A DNA stretch of 64,000 nucleotides from Mytilisepta virgata. Lineage: Eukaryota; Mollusca; Bivalvia; Mytilida; Mytilidae. Position 1 is the stretch's first letter. Each line of letters starts with the position of its first letter. The translations under genes were made by a program, and so were the position numbers. This document shows, in pieces, positions 48,105 through 59,167 of this stretch. Location: contig CM051517.1 in NCBI GenBank assembly GCA_028015205.1, positions 39,381,135-39,445,134 on the forward strand. Reading direction: 5' to 3'. The notes beneath the pieces were generated by a model. That model saw nothing but the letters and a program-made list of their open reading frames with translations, searched no databases and was not told where the DNA came from.

Positions 48105-50140
48105 TTTGCATTAAAATCTCCAATTAAGGCAGTATAAAATTTATTTTTATTAATTCATCAAAAACTTCGACGTTAGTTTCTGGTGGGATGTAAACACATC
48201 TAATGAATAAAAATTATACGATTGATCTCGATAATCTGATATTGCAAGAACAGGTATAAAATCAGGATTTTTTTATCGAAAGGCTCAAATTCAATTTCGG
48301 AAAAGTCATGACCAAAATCATCATCAGAATTGGAAAATCAAAATTTTATAGTCCAGTATTATTGAAACCGAACAATATGGCAATGAGACATTATTTGTGC
48401 TTCAAAATTAATATGAAAATTTAAATTTTTATAAATTGTTGGTAAAAAGTGGTTTATAAAATCTCAAAAAATGCGAAAAAAAAATTCTTGTTTTTTGCAC
48501 AGAATCTAAGGTTTTGACGAGAAAACGATGCCCTGTCAACATGAGAAGGATCGGACAATTTTTAAGCTCGCTACGATGTTTTGAAATCTTGTGTCCTTTG
48601 GAAATACATTACCATATAACGTTTTTTTTCTCATTAGTATATCTTATTCGAGTGATAAATAGATTGAGAAACTTGTAACAATAAAACATACTGGCTTTCA
48701 GTTTTATGAATCCATAAATTGTTGTCTAGCGATTTTTTTAATAACAATAGTAATACCACCAGACGCTCTTCTACAATGTTGCCTATTTTTTGTAACATAA
48801 GTATAATTTATAGGAAGCTCCAAATTATCAAGTTTCGTTTCCACAAATATACATATACATATGTCATGGTTTTGTATTATTTCAATAAAATCACGACACA
48901 AAAGCCTTCTTCTAAACCACATACATTACAGTCAGTACTATTTTCATTTTTACCTCTTGTATCGCACTCCTATCTTCTCAGTTGTGGTTGTTCATTTAAA
49001 TGTTTTTGTATAGAAGAGAGAGAAGGTTGAGGAAACTGTTGCTGTTATAATATGGATGGCTGAGTGGGGGGACCAAATGGCAGTTGTGGTGGAGGAGGAA
49101 GAAGGGGAGAGGGAAAGTACCGTCTTCCATTTATGTACAGTTTATCGCCACTCTAAACAGCCGTTTGATGCATGTCTCTATCCTCTAGCATAATAGGAAT
49201 CAATGGTTTTCTCCTTTTTAACGACTTCCATAGGATATTGAGCATGTACGACATATTGATCCTCATCTTTGAGCATTTGTTTACATGTATCCTTGTCTAA
49301 AACTTTATACTGATCTTTCCGTCTTTCGAACTTATCAACTATATTTCTGGGTTTGTTGTCCGGTCTAAGCATTCGGACCGCCTGAAATTTCATCTCATCT
49401 TCAATTTCTAAGACTTCTTTATTAAACATTTTAACTTTTGATTCAGTATCCTCTGGTTCTCTTGACTACATCTAGGATTCCTTTGATGATAAGATTTTCC
49501 CTCATTGATCTTTTATTCTGTTATTTCCAGTTCCAGTTCTCTTCTTTAAACCACCTATTTTCCTAATCTATCCCACTTAATTTATTGCCCAGATCATTTG
49601 TTTGTCTAAGACAACAGTCAACATTACTATTTTGATAGGTAAATTGTTTCTTCAGTGCTATTACCCCTCTCTATCTCTTGACTCACATGCAGTGTTGCTC
49701 AATTTGTGATAATCTGTCCGACTGTTCGAAAAGTCATCTAGAATATTGAGTTTTGAGAGTTTGTTATGTATATTTTGCATGAACTCATTTGTTTTACTTT
49801 CTAGTCTTTCATACATGTTAAAAGGGGACGTTTGGCGGTTGTAAATTTAACATAGGTGGTGGACCGGGCTGTGGAACTGTGGTTGGATGAGGTCCTAGTG
49901 GTTGATACGGCTGATAAGTCGTAAATGGTGTAGAGGGATAATTATATACCAATAAACGGTCTGATTTGCTTCGGCATATGCATTACTCAGTGTTTGTTTT
50001 GATTGGATAGTTAAGTTTGTGACATTGGTATCAGAAGCATTCATCATTCTTGATTGCTTACTGTGCATACAATCAGTGCCTCCGGGCGACGGAGTTAAAT
50101 TGTCACTCTTTTTTCGTTTATTTTTCTTCTTAGACATTGA
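48105..50140 (-). mobile_element. Decayed LINE: ORF1 plus endonuclease of ORF2
   Basis: Minus strand. ORF1 starts near 50137 (MSKKKNKRKKSDNLTPSPGG) and passes through a coiled-coil-like stretch (ERLESKTNEFMQN, KLSKLNILDDF). It then shows the LINE ORF1 signature RSMRENLIIKGI (~49490), FERRKDQYKV with HAQYPMEVVKKEK (~49330-49210), and a C-terminal DKLYINGRRYFP (~49150-49115). ORF2 begins near 48930 with an APE-type endonuclease: CRDFIEIIQNHDICICIFVE, TKLDN, TKNRQHCRRASGGITIVIKK, and further down VYIPPETNVEVFDELI and GDFNAKTG (~48190-48110), readable after frame correction. The LINE RT and 3' end are absent; sequence switches to PLE-like copy J at ~48100. Multiple stops. ORF1 domain order resembles L1/Tx1-like ORF1p. 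Confidence 0.75.
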
Positions 50141-51822
50141 TATTTCACAGAATTTTGTTTGCAATAGCAGGAATAATGTTCGTCAAACGTTCTTGCACAT
50201 CTTCATCTATGACAAAGCACAGTTAATGTCTCTATATCCATATTTTACAATTCATGTTTAACACATGTATTACGGGTCCGCCATCTTTTCCCAGAATCAA
50301 TATTACGAAATTATAAAACAGTTTAGGAAGATTATCAGTTGATTTCAAATTAATTAATGCCGACATACACATATATTCAAGTAGCCGAAATATAGTCCTT
50401 ATACTGTTCGATAAAAAAACACCAACGTGCATATATATAGACGTAAAAATGTGTATTCGCTAACGCATATATACACTGGGACAGTTACTACCCGAGTTTC
50501 ACAATTAAGCAAATCCTTTATAAACCGTTTTGTCGTTATTGACTAACCGAAACATTGATTCTTTGAACCTTCGTACAAAATACAACAATAAACATTGATA
50601 AAACCAAAATGATAACTATTATATAGAAAATTTGTCAACTTCGCCTTCCGTAGTTACATGTACCCGTAATTACCTGTGTACCTTTTTTAACAATGGGTCA
50701 TACACCGCAAAATTGGATGGGTCACGTATAGAATATAACAGAAACGGGTAAAATTTAAACACATCTACCTATTTTTTTTTTTTTTTTTTTTTTTTTTTTA
50801 GGAAGAATCATTGCTATAGCTTGCGTTAAATAGTAAAACGTGAGAGACTCAGTTCCATGCAACGCACTTTAACATGGTGGCTGTATTTTAAAAGCATCAA
50901 CTGTTGTGATATATTATACAATCCAAGGACAAACCGATGAACTGTAGCTAAGAATGCTAATTAGAGGTCCGTTCATTCCTTTGTTTCCTGTTTTAAGAGA
51001 AAAAATACACTCAGCAAAAAAAATTGAGCAACATATCAACTATAAATTATATACATTTGCAGATTATTTCAGCTTAGTATCAATGGAGTTTATGCTTTGA
51101 AGAGATTGAATCGATATTTTTAATTTTCCTGAAAACTGCACAACAAAAGCATTTTTAAAGAGATGTTTTTGATGCTCTTTAAGAAAAAGAATAATTTATT
51201 AGAGACGTTTTATCCACCAACAAAACGACTATTCCAAAGTTTGAGATATACATAAATTGCATACGTAAACAGGTTTTTCTGTCCGAAATCGATAAAAAGT
51301 TCGGCATTTATTGTTCTTTCAAATTGTGTTGAGGGTTTTCAATGTAATCAAGATAAGTGCAAATGAACAAAGAGAATTCGTAGAAAATTAATGGACCGAA
51401 TTTATTATTCAAATAATAACTGAAATGATTTTCCCAATTACACTAATTCTTTAGCTGTTTTCAGGGTATCCGATCAGCTGGAGAAAAATTTCACAAATCA
51501 GGTATGATTGGTCAATAAAATTTCCCTTCGATGTTTTGAAGATTACATAGCAGCCAATCAAACTATCGATCACGTCTGCAGTAATTGTTTGGAAAATAAG
51601 CACATCTTTTAACGAAAACTTACAGCACGAATAAAACTTTAGGCGTTTTGATTAATCAACAGGGATACTCCAGGGGTCCACAAAATATATGGTTTAAAAA
51701 TGTGACGTATTGATATGTCGCGTCATATAAAAGAAGTGAGAGGGTCCGTGTTCATTCATGGCGAATTATAGATTATTACTGCTAATTTAAAACTTAAAAG
51801 AATTAGAAAACTGAATCTTTCT
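50141..51822. other. Intergenic; possible transposon end
   Basis: May include the LINE 5' region up to about 50300. A 28-base poly(T) run lies at 50772-50799. At 51007 ACACTCAGCAAAAAAAATTGAGCAACA resembles Tc1/mariner-like ends in its CACTCAGCAAAAA start, but I found no matching inverse. No gene. Confidence 0.35.
50772..50799. repeat. Poly(T) run, 28 bases
   Basis: Uninterrupted. Could be the poly(A) tail of a minus-strand insertion now unrecognisable. Confidence 0.9.
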
Positions 51823-51927
51823 TCGCGAGCAGTTGATGATCGTAGTTCTACAGTCACCAAGGCTCGAAGTTTGAAGGTTTCACAATCTCTACTGTAGAAA
51901 TATGATAATCAACTGCTTGCAAAGTAA
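51823..51927. repeat. ~105 bp hairpin repeat
   Basis: TTCGCGAGCAGTTGATGATC...TTCTACAGT (51823-51854) pairs imperfectly with ACTGTAGAAATATGATAATC...CTGCTTGCAAAG (~51891-51927). Confidence 0.65.
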
Positions 51928-52554
51928 ACTCTTGTGACGAAAAACTCCAGAACCGTAAGGAAAAACGACGAAACATATTTATTATGTCCAAATAAAGACT
52001 TTTAAATCACATTAACATTGGAATATGAGAATTATTCAGCTAAAAAGACGTCATCAGTGAAACCAGAGATGAAATCAAACATATATTTGAATCTTTTTAA
52101 TTGCTTCGCTTTTGTGTATTACTCAGTTTTGTCAAGTCACTGATTAAATCTGCATGATTTACAAGAGATCAAACGGTAGACAGAAAATAAAGTTAGTATC
52201 CAGCAGAACACCAAACCTATTTCATTTGACAAGAACTATACAGTGATATCAGCTATGTCTATATTATTTAATACTCAACTGCTTTCAGATGCCACATGTT
52301 GTTTTGTTTAGTAAACATCGCGGAGGGCGCTTTCTTAGCGCTTACATCATTACCTTGTGATACTATGATCAGTTCAAATTGTATTGTAATTTGACCATGA
52401 CATGCAATTACAATGTACATGTACATATAGGTCAGTCTTTATTAAAATCAACTGGATTTTTTTCCCTACCCGTTTTCATTTTGAAAGGGGGATAGCTCTC
52501 CTAGTAAGATTTTCACACGATACTATTCCACAATGACAAAAAACTACACCATGA
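51928..52554. other. Intergenic, nothing recognised
   Basis: AT-rich; no gene or repeat supported. Confidence 0.35.
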
Positions 52555-52935
52555 AGAAACGGAGAGTAGTTCTAACCTTTCCTGAAATCTGCCATAAAGT
52601 GTCATTAAAGCTATTTTAGAGCTATCACTGCGTTAGAACTATTCTTGACCAAAGCCATTCTCCTTTAGAACAGTTTCTGACCAGAGCATTTCTACTCTAG
52701 ATAGTTCTATTCGTTATATCAATAAGGTTACGATATGATAAATATCATACCAAATCACAATAACTATATTAACCATACATGTAAGGTATTTCAGATAAAC
52801 AAATCGGTTTTAAAACTACTCTATAATAGAACTGATCTTTCCTACAATATATACAATGTAGAGCAGTTGTCCACTAGAATTGTTCCTCAGTAGAACATTC
52901 ATCCTAAAGAATACTGATTAGAGCAGCTCTAGAAA
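52555..52935. repeat. Diverged TAGAAC-type repeat
   Basis: Repeated TTAGAAC(A/T)(A/G)TT words spaced by ~30-40 bases (AGTTCTAACC, GTTAGAACTATTC, TTTAGAACAGTTTCTGACC, TAATAGAACTGATC, GTAGAACATTC, GAGCAGCTCTAGAA). This is the same vocabulary as the ends of the 39205-40764 element, with an AT-rich centre at ~52710-52800. Confidence 0.45.
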
Positions 52936-54200
52936 AAATTATAATGGTGAAATAATAATTTTTCGTGAGAGGTTTGATGTGACTACAAATGTATATACAC
53001 CTGTATACTGTATATTTCAGTATATTGCTGGTGAAAGGCTTTTTACGCTTTCCATAAATTCAATCTTCTTGAATTTCAAAACTGCTCAGTACTCAGACAA
53101 AATTTTAACAAGTGCCCCTTTTTAATCTTCTATGATATGGATATTATCCCGCTGGGATACTAAAGTAATATGGCGAGTTCACTTCCGGCTGTATCATATG
53201 GACATACAATAAAAATACCTATATGAAATTGAAATGTAAATATAGGTATTCCTAACATTTTACGTATAGAATGTTTTTTCTATCTTTTTTAATCATTCTT
53301 TTCCATTGCATAACATCTTTCAGACGCCGGAATCGAAAAAAAGGTCTGAGCAATATACAAGTAATCCTACGCCTTGTCATCACCACACTGAAATGAAAGA
53401 ATATGGGGCATACATCAAGAGACAACATTCCATAAAGATTTTCGTTCGACCTTTAGTGACAAGCAATTAGTGACAATCGGCCAGATACAATGTGAAGGAA
53501 CTCCCATTTTAGCACATATCTTACTTTTCTCTACGGTTTACTCTTAACCATGAAAAGTCATATCAACTAATAACTCGGATTCGATTTTGATAGGTTTAGC
53601 GTCTTTTTATTAGTCTACAGTTGAGAAAATATATTCGGCGTTTTAATCTTAAGTAAGACGGGGTGAAAGGGTTATTACATTTTTTTTTATTTATTTTATT
53701 TTTTTATATTTATTTTAATTATATCATTTAATTTTTAAATTGTATACACGATTTTCAAAAAATACAACAAGAAAAATATTCCATGGCTCTTTACGTGTTC
53801 AACTAATGCATTCCTTGTCAAAATCTTAAGTAAGTTTTGTTGTTTTTTCTTTTTAATCCGGAATCCTTTGTATTTTTGTCTCATTAAAGCTAGAAATTGA
53901 TTCTGAATCGTTTTCCAAGGTCAAATTAATTGTATCCAGCATATGACAACAGTAACAATGTGATTTATGAATTGAGTTAATAATACTTGCCCTGTGGGAT
54001 AAACATAAATCAATAGAAATGGTACTAAGGAATCATTTCTTTTTTTGTGATTCCATGGCTACGTGAAAATTCTTTCTTTTGGGAATAATGAATATGTGCT
54101 TCAAAACAAACAAACGAAAAAAAAGAACGCGTACAAAATGAACACAAAATTTTTATCGGAATATCTATGAACAGTGGTGCGATTGCAACGGTTTTTGTAA
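52936..54200. other. Intergenic, nothing recognised
   Basis: AT-rich. An ATGGCGAGTTCACTTCCGG at 53171 is GC-richer but leads quickly to a stop with no donor. AATACCTATAT/ATATAGGTATT form a small hairpin just after it. Confidence 0.35.
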
Positions 54201-54505
54201 TCTATACTATTAAAATTAAGGGTTCGATTTCTTTGTTCCGTCATCACATCACAACTGCAACAGACACAATTCAAATCAGAATTTGACTGATTGAGGATAA
54301 ATTTGTTGTCTGACAATTTCACACGTTTATGTCGATATGTTTCTTTAACTGCTGGAATTATCGATAAGTTAACACGTTCTGAACCAATCCGAAAAGTTTC
54401 CATATTTCGTCATTCGTCTCCACTTCTGTCCTAGGGATAATTGTTCAGCTATAAGGTGACTAGAGGTAGCCATACGCGTAGCAATTATACCGCAGATCAA
54501 TTAAG
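54201..54505 (+). mobile_element. Helitron 5' end and body (copy C)
   Basis: Begins A|TCTATACTATTAAAATTA at 54201, fitting the Helitron 5' consensus TCTMTAYTA. It is collinear with the complete copy at 63146-63503: TAAGGGTTCGATTTC, TCATCAC..CAACTGCAACAG, AATTTCACACGTTT, TCGTCATTCGTCTCCACTTC and TGACTAGAGGTAGCC. Similarity is lost after ~54480; no hairpin terminus here. A possible 3' end is at 55188-55226. The 100-codon minus frame 54101-54403 is a shadow. Confidence 0.7.
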
Positions 54506-54544
54506 TTAATAAACTACTTTCACTTCTAATTACTGAAAGACCGG

Positions 54545-54760
54545 GTGGATTTGACATTTTTGGTTTTTTGGTGGGGTCCATGTTTTTTGGTGGGGTCCAT
54601 GTTGTTCATATGTTTTTAGTTTTTGATTGTAGTGCATTTATTGTTTTGGTCTTGTCTTCGTTGTTCTCCGGATTTTGTCAGTTGTTACGATTTTTCTCTC
54701 CTTCGAATATCCCTTTGGTATTTCTTGACTTTACTTTTATTTATACAATGGGAAGGTGAG
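54545..54760 (+). repeat. Dispersed repeat (CCTTCGAATAT family)
   Basis: A doubled GGTGGGGTCCATGTT is followed by GTCTTCGTTGTTCTCCGGAT, a CAGTTGTTACGA block, CTCCTTCGAATATCCCTTTG and GTATTTCTTGAC. Inverted partner at 34975-35085. I recall such sequence as a common mussel repeat. The frame 54568-54759 is a shadow. Confidence 0.7.
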
Positions 54761-55074
54761 ACAATGACATAGAGATTATGCGCTGAATATTTTTACACAA
54801 TACGGACTAATACTGGAACAATATATATAAGAAACCTTTATTTCATACTTGAATAAAACATAGAATGATAAGTTTGAGTGAGCTTTTAAAACGGATACAC
54901 TTAATATAGATACGACAAGCACATAACAAGAGATCTTTTATATTGAAGGGAATTAAATTATTTCGGTTTACTATTGGATATTGTTTCAATTTATTAAAAT
55001 AAATTGGTACCAATAAATGATTATCGTTATAGGGTAGAGACAAGTCTTAGTAACAACAAAGTACAAATGTAGTG

Positions 55075-55084
55075 TATATAAAAG
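55075..55084 (+). promoter_or_regulatory. TATA box of the 55 kb gene
   Basis: TATATAAAAG, a near-ideal TATA box, 68 bases before the predicted ATG. Transcription would start near 55105, giving a ~38-base 5' UTR and excluding the upstream in-frame ATG at 55092. Confidence 0.5.
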
Positions 55085-55142
55085 CAATATCATGTTTTTT
55101 CACCAATTTCCTTACAAGAAACAAATATCTCGCTCTCCGAAA

Positions 55143-56424
55143 ATGGCGGAGGTGCTCTGTCTAAGAGGTAAGAAAAGCTAGTCAACCTTTTTATGATACC
55201 CGTACTTGCACGGGTTGTTACTTAGTAGAATATAATTCTCTGGCCTTTTATTTATTCCTGACGGTGTAACTGATATATATTTCTAATACAACAGCTGTTA
55301 TTGCTACAATAGGGTCTTCTGCTAGTTATATCATCAGATTACAGTTTTCTTTTGGCCAAAATAAACGAGATAGTATGACGTTCCCTAATCATAGTTAACC
55401 TTACAATGTACCACCAGTTACGTTACTGTATCAGAAAGATTCTCCTTATTACTTTCTGCTTGAATAAAAATAAATAATAATATTAATAATAAAAGAAATT
55501 TTTATTTCAGTGTTTAATCTAATGGGTTGTTGTTTAATTGATACTTACCATATGCTAAAGACCCCCTTCTGTAGTTTTCGAAAAAGAGTAGGCTAATGGC
55601 TGATACAGAAGGCTAAATTATGCGATACTTAGCAAACATCCACCATTTTACAGTGCCAGTCAAAACTGGTTCCCATCTGTGTCCCGCCCCATCCCTATTT
55701 AAATTGTTTGATCAATTGTTTAACTGGTTCTCGTCACAAAGAGGCAAGAAATATTTGCCACTTGACGTCAAGCAAACAACAAAACAACAAATCAAGCGTT
55801 ACAGGGTATGTTTGAGTTGAATATACCTTTCAAAGTTTTATGTTACTGTTTCAGCCTTTAACACAACCGCTGAGTATTAACTATACAAAATATGTATATC
55901 ATGTGCGTAAAAAGTGATATGATCATAGAATAGGTCGAATATGGATTTTTGAGGGCAAATATGGATTTTGACGATATAGGGCATATCTGCCATACAAAAT
56001 CAAACATATTACATATAAATATGTGATAATAAAGTTTACGAAATGAGATACATGTACATGTGATTAGCCGATACTTTCTTTCCATTACCATTCACATTTG
56101 TTGTTTTGTATTGAGGTCTATCTTTATATATGTTCTGGTATCCTTTAAACGAGTTTCCTTTTCATCTAAATTTTCACATGAATTGAACTAGTTAATGAAC
56201 TTAATGGTTGTACTTAGTTTTTGGTAATTGTAATTTATCTTATAATAAACCAGGAAAAACTACTCTACGATCGTTAAACGATAGCATTGCAAACTTTTCT
56301 GTCCAATAAATTATATCTTAAAATTCCAGATTTAAAAATTGCCGACCTTTTTAAGCTTCTTTTTCCTTAGAGACGTAGCACGATTCGCGAAAGACTGAAT
56401 TTTGATGCTCTTGTGTCGTTTTAA
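55143..56424 (+). CDS. Three-exon small gene, 76 aa basic protein, unknown function
   Basis: Product not recognised. Exon 1: 55143-55167, ATG in AAAATGG context, MAEVLCLR plus one base, donor GTAAGA. Exon 2: 55654-55805, acceptor ATTTTACAG, 50 whole codons, donor GTATGT. Exon 3: 56371-56424, acceptor CTTCTTTTTCCTTAG, 17 codons and TAA. Phases agree at both joins (1 and 0). A TATA box lies upstream and two AATAAA signals follow the stop at 70 and 93 bases. Predicted protein: an N-terminal MAEVLCLRVPVKTGSHLCPA, an amphipathic hydrophobic stretch SLFKLFDQLFNWFSS (residues ~22-36), KKYLPLDV, a strongly basic KQQIKRYRRRSTIRER, and an end in FDALVSF. No signal peptide or clear membrane span. Introns are 486 and 565 bases; intron 1 contains a Helitron-like 3' end. 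A lone exon-like frame could be chance, but the agreement of six independent signals makes this the best gene model here. Confidence 0.55.
55188..55226 (+). mobile_element. Helitron-like 3' terminal hairpin
   Basis: CTTTTTATGATACCCGTACTTGCACGGGT followed by TGTTACTTAGT parallels the end of the complete Helitron at 63470-63503 (CTTTTTCTGATACCCGTGCT...). Stem ACCCGT/ACGGGT with a six-base loop (55198-55215). The final CTTAGT is not a perfect CTRR-T. It lies in intron 1 of the gene at 55143 and could be the distant 3' end of copy C. Confidence 0.5.
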
Positions 56425-56493
56425 TGAATAGTTAGCGGAACTTTATAACCGCAGAGGTAGCTTTTTCCATATCTCTCATTTTAAACTGTATTT

Positions 56494-56522
56494 AATAAAA
56501 CTATAAATTGTCTGCTAATAAA
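56494..56522 (+). terminator. Two poly(A) signals of the 55 kb gene
   Basis: AATAAA at 56494-56499 and 56517-56522, 70 and 93 bases after the predicted stop, followed by a T-rich stretch as expected near a cleavage site. Confidence 0.5.
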
Positions 56523-57156
56523 TTTTTATTCTTTACTGAATCTACTATAATTCACATCTTTCTAACATACGACATTAAGTGCAGTAGAAAGGATACACTG
56601 AGTGAATAGACATGTTGTACATTGTAGATTTATTCATAAATGGGATTTTTTTTATAAATGTATGTATGACAGACAATAAAAAAACAAATTCCAACACTTT
56701 AAGCTATGAATAACGGTTTAGGCACAACTTCAATATAAAAAGTAAAAAGATACATAAAGAAACAACTGATGTAGTGAGAAATAATGAATACCTGCCTTTT
56801 GTCATGAAAATTGTCTGGGAAAATTAAACTATACGACACCGAAATGAGATATCTTCTTATTAATGGGACATTATTTTTTCTTTTTTCAATGGATTACAAT
56901 TAACTATGGTCCCTCTACTGAAATTTTTTACGTAAGATCAATTTTTGAGTGCTCTTTCAGTTTACGCAAAGAAAACTGCACCTTCCTGACTTAGTTTTTA
57001 AGAATAAGCATATTTTAACCAAATATCCTCAAGCTTTTTTTATTTAAAGACAGCCAGAAAAAAAGTATTAATGGAAAAGTATAACTTCAGCAGGATTTTT
57101 ACAAAATCTCTTCAGACACAGATAATGATTTCTGATGATAAGTCGGTGGGGAGTAT
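56523..57156. other. Intergenic, nothing recognised
   Basis: AT-rich; no gene or repeat supported. Confidence 0.35.
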
Positions 57157-57628
57157 CACAGGTGCTTGAGGACAGGACCCTGCCGTGGGCTCCTCATAGC
57201 CCCCCTCCCCCCTTATTAGCATAAATATCTGTTTTCTAATTTTTACCATTTATTTGTACCATAAGGAATTTTTGCCAGCGAAAGATCGACCTATGGTGTT
57301 TAAATTGGATTAAATTAGTGTAGAATGTAAATATTCTTGAAGGATTGTCATCAGTAGACAACGAGAAGTCGTTGTTTTAACCGGTAAGTGTTTATTTTAT
57401 AACATTTTAAAACACTTTTCGCTGACCTGTGCCACAATTCCGTAGAAAGAAGTTTGCAACCTTCCGCTTCGCTATATAGTCGAATGGCACATTGATAGTA
57501 AACGTGTGTATTATGAGTAAATATATGGTATTTTAGTATCCTTATGGTACAAATAAATGGTAAAAATTAGATCCTAATAAGGGGGCTATGAGGGGCCCAA
57601 GACAGGGTACTGTCCTCAAGCACCTGTG
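57157..57628. repeat. 472 bp MITE with ~100 bp terminal inverted repeats
   Basis: Arms 57157-57267 and 57539-57628. Left starts CACAGGTGCTTGAGGACAG and runs through CTCATAGCCCCC and a TACCATTTATTTGTACCATA block; right is its reverse complement with small gaps (the C-rich tract is shorter). The loop has no frame of note. Confidence 0.9.
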
Positions 57629-57838
57629 GGGAATATGAACTAATTAAGAAAATAATAGTAGAAAATAACTTATAGTTGTAGAATACTGATAAGCGATGAT
57701 TTTGGAGAGAATAGGCATATTTGCTGGTTTAAATATTTGGATTTTGCTCTGAAGTTCAACGGCCAACCCTAATGCAATAAAAGGTTGTTTGATGTAAGAT
57801 GAATCTCGGACAAACATGTTAATCTACTTCTCACTTAA
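57629..57838. other. Spacer, nothing recognised
   Basis: Short AT-rich spacer. Confidence 0.3.
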
Positions 57839-58060
57839 GATTTTTTTTAATTTGTCTGTATTGTTGTATTAATCTTCGACCCATACAAGCACGTCTTTGA
57901 CGATGAATGTAAGATCACAACCTTCTAACCACTTGGGCACTCACACGCCCAATCTCAACCGCATGCTCTAGCCGAAAGATAAACCTATCCAAGATGTGTC
58001 TGAGACGAATGGATCTCTGTTATCATCCCTGGACACCTACCGGTAGGTGAAGTCAGTTGA
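57839..58060 (-). mobile_element. Probable tRNA-derived SINE
   Basis: Minus strand: an A-box-like GTGCCCAAGTGGTTAGAAGG (~57920-57940) and a B-box-like GGGTCGAAGATT (~57872-57883) at tRNA-like spacing, followed downstream by an A-rich tail (~57839-57853). GC content rises through 57880-58060, where CACCTACCGGTAGGTG forms a perfect palindrome (~58026-58041). The acceptor stem does not close, so it is not a tRNA gene. It may be a different SINE family from 38943. Confidence 0.4.
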
Positions 58061-58778
58061 ACCTAAAATGTCAAATGTTTATAACCAATTACTCTTGCTA
58101 CAGAAGTGATACTCATACCTTCTTGAATCAAGCCAATATACCACTTTCACGCAATGCGGTAATTAGCTCCATGGATCTAAAGGTGCAATTATCTTCGTTA
58201 CAAATAAACAAGTGTCAAAATTAATATGTGATGCTGATATTCATTAGCATATTTTCAATAAAAAAATAACACGGTTAAAACATGGAACATTTGATTTACA
58301 CCACATTCGTCTGTAAGCGGAGGAGTTTTGTAAGACCTCAATCCCATGCAAAATTATTAATCCATCTTTCTATTATGGTTGAAGAGTACAAATGTTATAA
58401 AATGCATTACAGTGTTTAAACAGAGTGAGAAAATATTATTTAATTTGCTTCCTTAAAATTAGTTTTGACATTACACTGACAACGGCATTCATTATCTTAA
58501 TAAAAGTGCTAGTTTTTTAACAAAGAAAAAAAGTAATACATTTAAATAACACCATTTAAAAATGTTTATTAAGCATGTCAATGGTCATTTTCGTTATTAT
58601 TTTGGAATATATTCTGCATTTAGTCTATAAGCGGCGGTTATTAATTTTGGATATAAAACGACTCAATAGGATTGATTGATTATTCAGTTTTAAATATTAA
58701 ATAACTTAATGTTTTAAATTCTTCATATTCCTGTTTGTGCCATAATTAAAATACATTTGATTTCTGTACATTTCATAC
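58061..58778. other. Intergenic, nothing recognised
   Basis: Would hold downstream exons or intron of the minus-strand candidate at 58882. None recognised. Confidence 0.3.
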
Positions 58779-58882
58779 CTCAATAACAGTAAATATACCA
58801 GAGAAGATTGTGTTGGGTATTCAGTGTTATTACATGTTAAGAATAAAAATAAGTCCGAAACTTCATTTTCATCTTCCGCCAT
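58779..58882 (-). CDS. Candidate first coding exon, acidic N-terminus
   Basis: ATG at 58882-58880 in ATCGATGGC context opens MAEDENEVSDLFLFLTCNNT and continues to either CTG|GTATAT (exon end 58799) or GAG|GTATGA (exon end 58779). The upstream 5' side (58890-58990) is GC-richer than its surroundings, like a 5' UTR/promoter. The plus-strand 85-codon frame 58824-59081 over the same DNA (Ser-rich, ending in a TTTTTTTTTCAG tract) is probably the shadow, but the reverse is possible. Unknown product. Confidence 0.3.
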
Positions 58883-59167
58883 CGATGATGCCTTACAACA
58901 AAGTTTAGGTTATAATGTTTTTGCGGATCCGCCCTTACGCCCGTCTACAACTCTGTCATCACTTAATTTTTTTTTCAGATCCTCTTCAAATCAACGAAAG
59001 TTTCCTCTCATTAATACATGTACATTTGTACCTCGGACATATTTGATTATCAGAAAAGTTTGGATTAAAAACAAGAGATAATTTAATTTTATTCATTTTG
59101 ACTTCATATAGATAGGGGCCAGGCTCAATACACAGTTAGGACATGTAGTATTAACTGTATAGTTTGG

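Noticed and set aside
51007..51035. Tc1/mariner-type end (CACTCAGCAAAAA)
   Set aside because: No matching inverse end or transposase sequence found within several kilobases; left as a note only.
53171..53200. ATGGCGAGTTCACTTCCGG as a first exon
   Set aside because: Frame closes within ~17 codons without a donor; it sits beside a small hairpin.
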